A stretch of DNA of 64,000 nucleotides from Excoecaria cochinchinensis (GCA_947683425.1 CANTUQ010000160.1:1009501-1073500), one strand, 5' to 3'. Shown: positions 21,345 to 33,093, counted from the first letter of the stretch. Notes: generated from the letters alone by a model not told the origin. Translations and numbers: made by a program.

Positions 21345-22511
21345 ATGATCCGCAAGCTATCCACCCAGTTCATCAGTGTAGACGGTGTACTGTACAAGAG
21401 GCATGCTGATGGCATACAACTAAGATGCTTAGACAAGAAAGAGGCCAAGAAGTTTATACAGGAGACCCATGATGGGGTCTGTGGAGCTCATATGAATGGT
21501 CTAGCTCTTGCAAAGAAAATCATGCACCAAGGGTTCTTCTGGCTCATAATGGATATAGATTGTTCTAAATATATAAAGCAGTGTCAACTTTGCCAGCAGT
21601 ATGCCAATCTGAGACACTTACCGGTCTCAGAGTTATGCAATCTTACATCTCCATGGTCGTTCGCAGCTTGGGGGATTGACATCATGGGATAAATACATCC
21701 GACAGCCTCCAATGGGCACAAATTTATCGTATTCACTATCGATTACTTCACTAAGTGGGTAGAGGTTGAATCCTCTAAGAAACAGGGTGTCCGAGAGATG
21801 GCCAGGTTTATTGAACGACACCTAATTTGTAGATGTGGACTCTCGCATCACATTGTGTCAGATAACGGGGTACAATTCCAAGCTGAGACCAAACAGATGC
21901 TCAAAAAGTATGCCATTCAGCACCACAAGTCCTCTCCCTATCGACCACAGGCCAATGGGGTGGTCGAGGTAGCCAATAAAAATGTAAAGAGGATACTGGC
22001 TAAAATGGTGCAGACCTATAAGGACTGGGCATAAAAGCTACCTTTCACATTGTGGGGCTACAGGACCACTGTCAGAACTTCAAAAGGAGCTACCCCCTTC
22101 TCTTTGGTTTATGGGAAGCAGTTTTACCAGTGGAAATCGAGCACCAATCATTGAGGGTGATATTGGAGGCCAAGCTACCAGAAGAAGAATGGGCGAAATA
22201 GCGATTGCTACAATTGAACTTACAAGATGAGGACAGGATGCGAACCTACTACCAAAATCAGGTTTACCAAAAAAGGCTAGCTCGGTCGTTCAGGAAGAAA
22301 GTTAGGAAACACCCCTAAAAGAAGGGGATTTAGTCTTCAAGCAAATGAGACCAAGGGTTCTGAACTTTCAAGGCAAGTTCAGACCGACTTGGGAAGGACC
22401 TCTTATTCTGAAGAAGATATTGTCTAAAGGAGCTGCAATCTTAATAGATAGCAATGGAAACGAGTTCAAGGAGCCAGTCAATGTTGACAGATTGAAAAGG
22501 TTCTGCGGCTA
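21345..22511 (+). pseudogene. pol: Tat1 integrase
   Basis: An HHCC zinc finger (THDGVCGAHMNG...CQLCQQY) opens the domain. The catalytic core follows with 'WGIDIMG', 'IVSDNGVQFQ' and 'ANGVVEVANKNVK' (D, D, E). A stop at about 21690, another near 22032 and a frameshift near 22110 break it. It ends 'NVDRLKRFCG' at 22511, where Tat2 and Tat4 also end. There is no chromodomain, as expected for Tat. Confidence 0.85.
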
Positions 22512-23677
22512 AAGGCTCGAAAATCAAAAGAAGGGAATAAATGCCCTGCGGGTCGAAAACCGAAAAAAGGAGGTCTTGCTAAAATTGGGCACCCTGCCAA
22601 GGTGAAAACTGAGAAAGTGCCTTGGGCAAAAATTAAGGGCTGAGAGAAAATGTTCAATCATGAAAACCCGAGAGGGCTGATTGATAATAGAAGTTTTAAT
22701 GTTTTCAGGATCCATCCCAAGATTAGATATGGTCTTGTATTTTGAGCCTAATGTTAAATAGTTATCATGTGTAATGAAATCATGCGGAAATGTATACATG
22801 TATGCAATTATATGCTCAAGCTAATTCATTTTGTATAATCAGTGTCATCTAGTTCCCTTGTGAAAAGACAATTCATCATTTTCCACCGGACGCATGCAAT
22901 CTTACCCATTATCACTTTTGCTAGCAAGGGGCTTAGCCCTCTTACCTTGTCATCGTCTGTAAGGTAAATAGACGGCACTCCCAAAAAAAAAAGAAAAGAA
23001 AAGCCGTTAGACATGAAAATTGTGACTGGCTCTCTAAGCAAGAAAAATCAAGCCAAAGGGCAGAGTGAAAACCTAGAAATAGTCAGTCTATCCTACAAAA
23101 AAATAAAATTAATAAAAGCCACTAGATTGGGTTGGATCCATTCCAGGCAAAAGTTAGGCATAGGGTTATGTGAAAATCCCCAAAGGGACGCATTTTTCGC
23201 AAAGAAAAGCTAGTGTTAAAACCCATAAGGGGCGCACTACCTTTAAAACAATGACTTTTGATGCCTGGAGAGATAAGGCAGCATTGCTTCTGATGATCTC
23301 ACCTAAGACAAGATAATGCATAATTCAGGACACGAGTCAGAATCCGGGGCATATGCTTATTGACCAGGGGATAAAGATGCGCACTTGAAGATTCACTCTG
23401 AGAAGATTATGAGTATGAGTCCCTAAGCTAAGATGACACTTCTAGATCCCTGGGGGCATGATCAAGCAATTGGGCCATACCCTTAGTGGACCGTTAACCA
23501 CCCAGGACGTGGTCTATCCATTTTTACATGCATTTCATACAGTTCCTTAACAAACATCTGTATATGGCATTCTACACATGCATGCACAATCTCTTGTACA
23601 TATTTCGGTCCACACAGCTTTGCAGGAAAAGTCTAAATGAAGACCACATGCACGAAAGTGGGCGAAGGATGACTTCA
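22512..23677 (+). other. Tat1 3' untranslated region, upstream part
   Basis: Non-coding spacer after integrase. It starts with a stretch shared with Tat2 (44409 on) and Tat4 (60688 on): 'aaaattgggc.c...caaggtgaaaac'. No credible ORF, RNA gene or insertion is seen. The ORFs at 22524-23213 are short and not conserved in the other copies. Confidence 0.7.
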
Positions 23678-24375
23678 ACTCAACCGTTGTTTCACTCATC
23701 GACAAGCTGACATTTATCAATCACACAAACTCAACCATGATTTGACACGTCAATAAGCTAACATTTATCAATCACGCGACTCAATCGTGGTTTCACATGT
23801 CGACAAGCTGACGTTTATCAATCAAACAAACTCAATAGTGGTTTCACATGTCGACAAGCTAACGTTCATCAATCACATGACTCAATCGTGGTTTCACACG
23901 TCGACAAGTTGACATTTATCAATAACATAACTCAACCGTGGTTTCACACGTCTACAAGCTGACATTTATCAATCACATGACTCAATCGTGGTTTCACACA
24001 TTGATAAGCTGACGTTTATCAATCAGACAAACTCAACAGTGATTTCACACATCAATAAGCTAACGTTCATCAGTTACACGACTCAATCATGGTTTCACAT
24101 GTCAATAAGATGACGTTTATCAATCACATAACTCAACTGTGGTTTCACACGTCGACAGGCTGACGTTTATCAATCACACAAACCAACCGTGGTTTCGCAC
24201 CTCAACAAGTTGACGTTTATCGATCACATAGCTCAACTGTGGATTCACACATCGACAAGCTGATGTTTATCAATCACACAAACCAACCGTGTTTTCACAC
24301 ATCAACAAGTTGACATTTATCGATCACATAACCTGACCGCGGTTTCAGGCGCCGACAAGCTGGCGAAGGCTAAAT
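23678..24375 (+). repeat. 50-bp minisatellite in the Tat1 3' region
   Basis: About 14 tandem units start with 'actcaa' or 'accaac' at 23678, 23729, 23779, 23830, 23880, 23930, 23980, 24031, 24081, 24131 and so on to 24332; every step is 50 or 51 bp. The unit core is 'tggtttcacacgtcgacaag' followed by 'ctgacgtttatcaatcaca'. Tandem repeats before the 3' LTR are a known habit of Tat/Ogre elements. The units do not resemble the 107-bp repeat of Tat3. Confidence 0.95.
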
Positions 24376-24486
24376 ACATCGCGGTCATAGATGACAATGC
24401 ATCAGAAAGGTCGCTGCCTCAGGTACGCTCTTCTTTTCTTTTTTCTGAATGTTGGCTCACCTAGGCACCTACATGCTAGTTTCCCC

Positions 24487-24501
24487 AAAATTGGGGGCAA
24501 C
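24487..24501 (+). other. Polypurine tract of Tat1
   Basis: 'aaaattgggggcaac' directly precedes 'tgtagacacc', the LTR start. The mirrored tract in Tat3 is at 47286-47300. Confidence 0.8.
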
Positions 24502-25129
24502 TGTAGACACCGAGTCCCGAGGTGGTCTAAGATTAGGATTACCCAATAATAAAAGTAAGGACCGATTTGTCGGCAAGAAAGTGAGAATCAATTAACTCCC
24601 CTTGTCAAGTTCTTATATCTGTACCAAAATACTTTTGAATTTTATTTACTTATATTTACTTTGGTTTTTGTTGTATTCATTATTTTTATTATCTATTTTC
24701 TCTTATTTGTTTTATTTATTTTTTTATTTATTTTCCATTTTAGGGTTTTCAATGGCCTGCAACTAAAGCGGCCTATACAGCACATGCGAGACGTAGCTCC
24801 TACTGGCAGTGCGCGCCAAGCACAGGTCCTATGTGCAAGCGCACGTGATGTGTAGCGCTAGCGTGTAGGCGCAGCACCTGCATGCATGCTCGCGAGGCAC
24901 CGCGCGTAAGGTCTCGCCTCGCATAGCATGTGGCGCGCGAGGCCGCACCTCGCGCATACGGGGCGCGGCCGCACCTGGGCGCACGAGGTACGACCACCCA
25001 CTCACAGGCAATCTCTTTCCTGTCCTTTTCCCACCTACGAAACTCTAATTTTTGATAGATTTTGGGATTGCCAAAATGGGTTTTCTTTCAAGTTTCAAGG
25101 GTTCTAGGGGGGAAGAGTAATAGAAAGGG
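24502..25129 (+). repeat. 3' LTR of Tat1, first 628 bp only
   Basis: It begins 'tgtagacaccgag' after the polypurine tract and includes a GC-rich island at 24840-24995. It is broken at 25130, where a second LTR start ('tgtagacaccggg') marks the Tat2 insertion. The rest of this LTR is not seen in the window. Confidence 0.85.
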
Positions 25130-27315
25130 TGTAGACACCGGGTTTTGAGGCAGTCCAAATCAGAGTTACCCGATGAAGAAATTAATGTCTATTTTCAGAA
25201 AAATGGATGAAAGTTGTGAAGTTTTCACTCCAGTTTTACAAGAATTGAGGATTTTTCTCGGTAACAGGAGATTCTGAGGAGTCAGGAAGAGGTCATATTT
25301 TAAAAAATGGATTTTTCTCCACTGACAGGTAAACCGTCGGTGGAGGGGATGCCCATCACTGGATAGCCCTCCCCTCGCATGAGCAGCACCTGTCCCTCAT
25401 GCGGGACGGGTTTGTCTCTCGCAGGGAGCAACGACCGTCGCTCGTGTGAGGGACTCGTCTCTCACGACGAGTGCCGGCTGTCACTCACTCAAGGAGGCCA
25501 TCTCTCACGTCGAACGACGCCCGTCTCTCATGCAAGAGATGCCCACATCTCTCGAGAGACAGCCATCTCTCGGATTCTATCCCGAATTTCGTCCCTCGCA
25601 AGCAGCCTGTTGCCTAAAAGATTACGGATACCCCCTTCATAGACACCCATCTGTTGTCTACCGATGCCAGTCGGTCGTGGATCTAATAGAGCGAGATTCT
25701 CCAGATTTCCCATATCTTACAAATATATTTTTGATTTTCCAAGATATTTCCAAAATCTGATCAAAATCTTTCAAATATTTTCAAATCTTGGATTTGATTT
25801 TGAGAATATTCTGAAAATCATTCATTTTGATTTTTATTTCAGAAATCTTTTTCAAATTTAAATTTTAAATTTGAATTTATTTGAATTATCTTCCAAAACC
25901 TATAAATAAGGGTTGGAAGCTCATTTTTCGGGGTTAGTAGTTTTGACCAACAAAAGAATATTTAGTAATTCCTACAGAAAAATTTTCGATAAAAGTTTTC
26001 TTGCTTTCATTTTTTCGAAAAATTGTCATCAAATATTCTCCGAATTAAGGCGAATCCGAGGGAACGAAATTAATTTGTTTCTATTAGATCCAGCCATTTT
26101 AGCATTCAAAACTGCTATCAAAACGTCGAGAAAGAAAAATATATTTTTCTTTTCTTGATTTGTTTTCAAAATACGATTTTTGTAATGCATAAATCTTCTG
26201 AAAATCACACATCATGGATCAATTCTTATAAGACTCGACGAACAAAAACCATGAGACATTCACCCTTAAAGGTAATATTCCGAGGATAAATATTATGGGT
26301 CGTTCTCCTTCGCATTTAATAATTTTATTCTGATTTTACACATAAAATCTTATTTTATTTAAAATAAAATGATTTTCTATTTGAGATGCTGCATTTTTAT
26401 GGATCTGGAGTGACCGACGGGCATAGGATCCACCGACGGCCGTCGCTTACCCAAGCAATAGGTCATCAAGGATTTATGCCTCCACCCATCGGTCAGCCCA
26501 GGGACGCTCGTCGCTCGTGTGCCATGGGCCGTACCTGGGCCTTTTTTTTCTCCCTTTCCTCCCTTCTTTTCACCACTATTTTTCTTATTATTTTTGTGAT
26601 GATTTTTCGTGATTTTTTTTACATAATTTATTTTTGTCTATTATTTTGGGTGGATTGTGGCACTAACATGATTCTCATTTTTGTGAGTTTCATTGATTTA
26701 TTTGGTGGATTTGGGTTATATTAAATGGAGGACACCGCAATGATCTGAGAATCTTCACTCGGGTTCATTCTTTTACCCTTATCCTTTTTTATCTTATGCA
26801 TTATTATTGTAAATATTATTTCATTTTGCTAATACGTGAAAATGGTTAAATATTTATAGTAATTGAATTGGGATTTTCATTAATAAATTAAGGACCAATG
26901 TCCTATTTTCTCAGCAAATAAAATCGGCGCTTTAAATCATTTTTATAAATGTGTGTGCGAGGACCAATGTCCTCATTCTTAACGAATATACCGATTTATG
27001 TATGATCTACGTGTTATTTATAATAAGGGTTGTATTATGCCCCAGTTTTTGTGTAATTTGTTATAATTTATTTTATTTTGATCTGGCTCCTATTTACTGC
27101 TTTCCTTATATGACCAACGTGCACTTTAATTAACTGCATTAAATCAAATGAGAAATGGGATGAAACATTAAATTCAAAACTCAATTATAACTTTGATCAA
27201 GTTATGACTAAATGGAAAGTCCCAAACCTTCTTTGGTCTTAAGCTCAACGAGGTTAGAGAACCATCTCAAATGTTTTATTGGGCTGGGGTCTCCAAAATA
27301 TCTCTTGTTGCCCAA
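25130..27315 (+). repeat. 5' LTR of Tat2, left part
   Basis: It starts 'tgtagacaccgggttttgagg'. The block 25370-25600 is CpG-rich with recurrent CTCTC(A/G)(C/T)G words and local dyads, such as 'tctctcgagaga'. AT-rich sequence follows, then a conserved end domain ('gaggttagag...ccatc', 'tctcttgttgccc'). It stops at 27315 at the Athila-1 insertion and resumes after 40355. Total LTR length without the insert is about 2.48 kb. Its short ORFs are not supported. Confidence 0.87.
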
Positions 27316-28490
27316 TGACGTGACCTCAGCAAGTGTACTGAATTGGCAAGTAATACAGTGGGGTAAAGTTAGGACCCCGAATTATCGTACCCAAGGGATT
27401 GTGTGTGTAAGTAATGAAAATTAAATGTATGCTAATGAATTCCCAATAGTTTGAGTTGACTGAGTTATGAATAAATTAAAAACAAAGAAATTAAGCAACT
27501 AAAATAAGCAAGCAGAAATAATCAAATTAAAATGACATCAATAATTGATAAAAATAAAATGATGGAAAAATTTAACAAGCAAAGAACTCAAAATAGAAGA
27601 ACGTTGCTCAGGTTCACTCATCCACCCCATACCCAAATGTGAATAAAATTAATCCAAGAACCAAATATGAAAGAAATCGGGATAACCCTCTTAACCCAAG
27701 CTTCCCTACCCGGAGCCAGCCACTCTAATTACATGACATCCCAAACCGAAGCCAGTCATATAATTAGCCTATGCACGGGTCTAAAATCCTAAGTTTGGTT
27801 TATTTTCCCAATACAGAGCCAAACAACCCAGAACTTAATTATCTCACTCGCCACTCTAGTCTTAAATCATAAAATTCTGCACTTTTAGATTCCCAATCGA
27901 AGTCATCCAAAAGATACAACAAGAATGATAAGAACTGAATATAAATAATCATGGCATCCAATCCATACAACTCAATAACCAACAAAGATACATGAAATAA
28001 ATCATTCATCAAAATTGGAAATTAACTTGAGAAAATAAATCCCATGAATTAACGATAAGAACCAGTGAAATAAACCATTCAATCATATATTTAATTTTAA
28101 AAGACGTTCAGAATTCACATCATGGGTAGGGGATTCAAAGATCCCCCAAACAACTAAAAGACTACTCACGATCCATTATAAAATCAAAAGGAAAAAGGAA
28201 AGAATAAACCCAAAAATTCATTAAGGACCCGGTTGAATCCCACGTTCTTCGATCTCCTTCTTCGAATCTTTGACGGAGAAAAATTCTTGAAATCCATATG
28301 TAAAAACTATGTATTGAAATTAAACTATGTGTTTCAAATGTAAAACTCTTGATTTGTAATTTAACTCTAAAGACAAAGTTGAAAACCTAAATTAAGAACA
28401 ATAGAAAAGCTTGTAAAAATTCTAGAATTAAAACCCTAATATGAAAATAGGTTAAAAATTCGAACCCCCTCTGCCAAACAGAAAACTTGT

Positions 28491-28500
28491 ATTTATATAT
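28491..28500 (-). promoter_or_regulatory. TATA-like box in the Athila-1 3' LTR
   Basis: On the minus strand 'atatataaat' sits 8 bp downstream of the last dyad of the array. The same box recurs at 39745-39754 and, as 'gtataaattc', at 62591-62600. The array therefore occupies the region just upstream of the likely core promoter. Confidence 0.65.
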
Positions 28501-28508
28501 CCCGAGGG

Positions 28509-28906
28509 CTCACGGTGGCAACCAAATGGTTGTCACCGTGAGGTTGTAGATGATGTGATTCTGCCTTGCGCACAAGATAGGGGTCACGGTGGCAACCATA
28601 TTTGTTGCCACCGTGAGATGCTCAACTTTAGCTTCTGTCCAGGAATTCCTTATGTCACGGTGACAATGGATTCCTTTGCCACTGTGAGGTACCTTCTCAA
28701 TTGATTCTGCCTTGGTGAATTTTATGTTACGGTGACAACCAGATAGGTTGCCACCGTGAGGTGTTTCCTGCCTGCATTCTGGCCAATGAAGAAATATGTC
28801 ATGGTCACAACAAAATTGGTTGTGACCGTGACCCATAGTATGCCCAGCTACTATTTTTGAATTCTTTGAATGTCACGGTCACAACTAGTTTCGTTGTGAC
28901 CGTGAG
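28509..28906. repeat. Phased array of six inverted repeats in the Athila-1 3' LTR
   Basis: The dyads are 28509-28542, 28583-28617, 28654-28688, 28726-28760, 28798-28832 and 28872-28906. Five are exactly 35 bp and one is 34 bp. Start-to-start steps are 74, 71, 72, 72 and 74 bp. Arms are TCACGGTGRCAACC or TCACGGTCACAAC with their complements. Linkers of about 37 bp often contain ATTCTGCC-like words. Confidence 0.95.
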
Positions 28907-29096
28907 GTACCTAGAAAACTGCTGCAAACACAATTCAAACTCAATCAAAATGCTAACTAAAATGGATAAAAATTCAAATTTCACTAAGATTGACAAAATT
29001 AATCTAAAGTAAGCATGACATGACAATAAACACCACTAAACACCCATAAATCATACGAAAATACTATCAAAACTAAATACTAAATTGAAGTTATCA

Positions 29097-30870
29097 AAAT
29101 ACCCCACACTTAGACTTTGCTCGTCCTCGAGTAAATGAATTATCCACATTCCTGAAATTTCAAACTCTAACTCAGAATAAGAAAACTTAACAACAATCAT
29201 AGCATTAAGTAGAATAGTCTTAACCACAAATTCTCAAATCAGCTTATATCAAGAAATTTCACGTGTGTGTGTGCTAGGCTAAAAACAAATTGTCTCTTTT
29301 CAAAACAAAACAACCAGCGCATTTCAGTAGTTGAGCAATGGAAATGAATAAGCAAATAAATTACAAATTGGTTACGCACTTGCAACTTAAGGTAATCATA
29401 AGCCTCTCCTTTAGCACCGGAACACAAGTGTCATCTCCACTAAGCAACTCAAGCTAGGAGCAGAATCATTAGGACTTAAACCAAGGTTGAAATGCTAGGT
29501 TAGGAAATTGGCTAACAAGAATAGTTAAGAAATTCAAATAAAGAGTCAGCTACTCTACCTACAAATACCACTACCCAATTTGAATACAATCTTTCCATGA
29601 CCTATTTTTAATCCCCCCCCCCCCCTTAGTTGCCAAAACTCGTCTGAACTACCCATAATGAAAAACAATAAACCACAGGAAAACAAAGAGACAAAATTAC
29701 CTAAAGAAATTTTTCTCTCAAACCCAATTATCTATGAATGTGAAGGCATCTTCTTCTAATTGAGGGTACCCCACACTTGAATTTTTCTACATCTGACTAA
29801 CTCAAAAATTAAAACAATGATCAACCTTTTCATCAAATTCTTTTTTCTTCTCTTTCTTCTTTTTGGCTATTTTTTTTTTATTTTTAGTGAAATACCCAAA
29901 ACCTCCATTTTCTTACAATAAATTTGTCTCCATTAAGGAAAATTTAAACAATATACTAGACAACACTCCAAAGTTTCACAATTCTTCCCACACCCACACT
30001 ATTTTAACAGTAAATACCCTTATTCAACTTTCAATGAAATCCCACCCCAATCCTAGGGTGGCCAATTCTTAGAAAGGATAGGCAAAAGCATTTAGGTTAA
30101 ATGGTAAAATAAGAGTGTAACAAAGAAAAATGCATAGTACGCTTTTAGCATACCAAATCAGCTCAATGGGGCTAGCAACGGAAATTACGCATATAGGTAG
30201 GTAAAAAGTCATATAAAGTGGTTACCAAAGAAAAAATTGCCTAAATCATGTCCTAAACCTGCTTAAGTTGTTATAACGTTTCGAAGGGTGATGAGGAAGG
30301 TTCTAACTATCCTAAAATTCCTTCATTCAAAAACTTTCACATACTGGATTTTTTTTTTGGCAAACAAGCCTATAGTGCACAAAAGATCGGAAATTACAAG
30401 ATATATAACTAATTGAGATTAATTTGCTTCTAAAACTTTCAACTACTCTCTTGCTAGGATCAATTATTAAGATAATTTAGTCTCAAATTAAAGTTCATAA
30501 CATTCACAACAAGAATAACTAGAGGCAAACTAAACTAAGATAGGAAAATTCAGACAACCATAATAAAATACACAAGAACTAAAACAAAATAAAACATGCG
30601 AATATAAATAAATAAGCATAAAAGATGCAAATAAAATAAATAAAACATAATAGCTGTTAGTTACAAATTAAGATGTTGGGGTTACTCCTCCTACCCCACA
30701 CTCAATATCTTGCTGTCCCAACAAGTCAAAAAGTTACAAAAAAAATTAAAATAAAAACATAAGATAGTATGTCTCCCTGTTCAACTCTCTGGAGGTGGCG
30801 GTGGAGGAAATTGCGCATCGAAGCGCACAGTCAATGAAGTAAGTCCCAGCAGCACTTGATCCATTTGTGA
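29097..30870 (-). other. Athila-1 3' non-coding region with polypurine tract
   Basis: The minus-strand tract 'agtgtggggtattt' (29097-29110) abuts the LTR. Similar AGTGTGGGGT tracts recur at 29768-29778 and 30693-30703. The region matches 63196-64000 in Athila-2. I see no gene in it; the ORFs at 29239-29427 and 29863-30072 are not convincing. Confidence 0.8.
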
Positions 30871-31974
30871 TTACAGCGTTGCAGAGACGGACTCCATGCG
30901 CTCTATCAGTGCGTCGTACTGCTGAGTGGATAAATGTTCAGGCTCTGGAGCTAGAGGGGCTGGTGCTTCAGGATCGTCATCTTGCTCACGTGGTAAGCCT
31001 CCCAAGCCACGCTCCACCCGTTGCAAATATTCCTCTCGAGTAGTCAGTCGATACTCATTTGCAGCTGTCTCATCATCCACTATGACCTTCATATTCTTTA
31101 GCATCTTCTTATCAATAGTTGCAATGGAGGATAGCGGTTTGGGTTTCCTCAATGGGTGATGTACACCCTTAGTAATTACTGTCACCAAACCACCCAGTGC
31201 AATCTTCTTAATCTTCGTTGGGTTCCATTACATTTCCTCCAGTTTATGCCACAAATGAGGGGCCCCATTAATCCTCACTCCCCTTACCATACATGCTAAA
31301 AATAATGCCTCCGGTAGGTTTACCTGCCCAGCTGAGTCCACATGACTCAAAAAAGATAATGAGAAAAAACGATGAATGATCTGCAGGGCATGGCTGTCAA
31401 GATGGTGCGCCTTCGTATTGCCCGACACATACGTCGTGGCTGTCACCGTATCTCTAATTGTCGCCGAAGCATTATCTTTGTCATAGTCATCAAAGCAATC
31501 CGGTGCAAGGGGAGGGAAGCTGAGTAGTTCTGCGAATCTCACAAAAGTAATCTCATATTCTATGCCCTCCAGAAAAAATGAGACTGTTCCAGGATCTCTA
31601 GAAGGGTCGTAGCTGATCCGACATGTCACAGTTGCCACAAAATCTCTCGTTAACCCCGGATCAACCTTCTCATTAATAGCAGAAAGTCACTCCCACCCAA
31701 CATTGGAAATTAGGCACCGTACTTCATTCCGAATCTCCAATTTCGTTAACAGGTCAAAATTCAAGTAACTCGTCGGAATGTACGAGCATTTGGAGAATAA
31801 AGCATAGGCAGCCTTCTTATTACTTGGAACCCAGGTCGGCACATTGGAAATATCCACTGAAGGTTGGCTGGATGGTTGGCTTGTAGAACTGGAGGCGAGA
31901 GCAGAACTTTTTCTCTTAGGGGCCACTGCACGAAAACAAATGGCCAATTTCAATAACATTATAAGTGCATACAA
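30871..31974 (-). pseudogene. Athila-1 third ORF in the env position
   Basis: Three consecutive blocks on the minus strand (31974-31687, 31638-31228, 31188-30871) read as one protein of about 365 residues with only two stop interruptions. Motifs include 'SNKKAAYALFSKCSYIPTSY', 'FFLEGIEYEITFVRFAELLS' and 'LDSHALQIIHRFF', and the C-terminus is acidic and proline-rich (EQDDDPEAPAPLAPEPEHLS). The pattern resembles the Athila ORF-1/plant-transposon-protein family. Position after integrase is where Athila elements carry an env-like ORF. I see no clear signal peptide or transmembrane helix apart from a short hydrophobic start (ALIMLLKLAICF), so an envelope function is not shown. Confidence 0.65.
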
Positions 31975-32768
31975 ACAATGGCTCTAACTTTATTCATCAA
32001 TTATCAATCCATTCTAACCAAGCATACTCATCCTCACATGAAAATTTGATTTTAACAGAGTGGTATCAATTCACAAAGAGGTTAAAAATGTTCAATGACC
32101 ACATAAAGAACAATTAAGCATCAGGGCAAATGAACTATGTAGTCCAGATTGCTAAGAATTGCACAAAGCTAGAAAAAAAATTTCATAGAGACATTTTATA
32201 AAATACTTAGTAGGCATCAATTCAACTCACTATCATTGTAAACCGTAGGCACTAATAAACTCCCAAATTTGAAATTAGATGCATGAACATGAAAAACAAG
32301 CAGTTAAAGCCTAGCAATTCCCAATTTCAACCAAAAATTTGAGTGAAATTAACAACCCAAATCATGCACAAATTAAGCCCTAACTTCCTACTACCCAATC
32401 ATTCACGCTCAGAAATAAAATTACAAATTGAGAAAGAGAGTAAGAAGTGATAACATCCACACCAAGATTTAGAGCAATATGAGAATACAAAACCACATGT
32501 GCTTAAAATTCAATCTTAAAGAGCATGGCAATGGAGAAGGAGCATGAACAGGTAACAAAAACACAACGACAAACAAAACTAAGAATACAAAAGAAAAAAA
32601 ATAAAATTGACTTACTTGTTGTAGATTTTCAGAGATCGTAGCCTAAAAGAGAGTATGGAAGCGAAAGACTAGCAGAAAATACAAATAATGCGAGTTGAGA
32701 GTGAGAGATGTGATATGGTGAAAAATAAAACACGGAAGATAAAGAGTTTAAAACAATTCTTCGTAGGG
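31975..32768 (-). other. Spacer upstream of the Athila-1 third ORF
   Basis: AT-rich sequence with no coding potential. It separates the palindrome array (32769-33093) from the third ORF. No TATA box strong enough to annotate; 'tttatctt' and 'ttttattttt' on the minus strand just downstream of the array are weak candidates. Confidence 0.6.
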
Positions 32769-33093
32769 GTCACGGCGACAACCAAATCCATTGTCACCGT
32801 GACATACTACAATTTTAAAACAGAATCGAAACATCAACATGTCATGGTCACAATGAATTTCATTGCTACCATGACATAAGCAAATTTGAAAACAAAATGC
32901 AACCCACCTTGGGTTACGGTGACAACCTGATTCCTTGCCACCGTGACATGGTCACACAATAAAACAGAATGTAACTTACCAGCTGGTCACGGTGACAACC
33001 AAAATCATTGTCACAGTGACATACCAGGTTTACCAATCCAGAATGCCATCCTGATCTGGTCACGGTGACAATCAGATACCTTACCACTGTGAC
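32769..33093. repeat. Second phased dyad array, internal to Athila-1
   Basis: Five inverted repeats, each exactly 35 bp: 32769-32803, 32841-32875, 32913-32947, 32986-33020 and 33059-33093. Steps are 72, 72, 73 and 73 bp. Arms are the same TCACGGTGACAACC type as in the LTR. Linkers contain CAGAATG-like words, the complement of the ATTCTG words of the LTR array, which suggests that this array is inverted relative to the LTR one. It sits between integrase and the third ORF. Confidence 0.93.

Larger units (their letters stand above)
11841..25129 (+). mobile_element. Tat1: degenerate Tat/Ogre-like element, 3' portion
   Basis: Fragments in one orientation give gag (11841-12893), protease (12964-13381 and 15991-16140), G-patch (16143-16625), RT (16774-17110 and 19504-20220), RNase H, a second RNase H, and integrase (to 22508), then a 3' untranslated region with a minisatellite, a polypurine tract and the start of a 3' LTR. 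The second RNase H between RNase H and integrase is characteristic of the Tat lineage. It is the host of Tekay-1, two solo LTRs and Tat2, so it is the oldest element here. Its 5' end lies beyond Tekay-1, outside the window. Confidence 0.88.
27316..29096 (-). repeat. 3' LTR of Athila-1 (1781 bp)
   Basis: On the minus strand it starts 'tgataacttc' at 29096, after the polypurine tract, and ends 'cacgtca' at 27316. It carries the dyad array at 28509-28906 and a TATA-like box at 28491-28500. It matches 38287-40350 apart from a 276-bp duplication and small indels in that copy. Confidence 0.95.

Noticed and set aside
25379..25760. Coding ORFs in the Tat2 LTR CpG block
   Set aside because: Two overlapping frames over repeated CTCTC words, ending in AT-rich LTR sequence; no domain.
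28509..28542. MicroRNA precursor
   Set aside because: Arms are only 12-16 bp and occur many times in arrays. A plant precursor needs a longer stem. Small-RNA data would be needed.
28509..28906. Regular short repeats with unique spacers, CRISPR-like at first sight
   Set aside because: Repeats are inverted, variable and sit inside plant LTRs flanked by target-site duplications; no cas genes, and the same array is present in each LTR copy.
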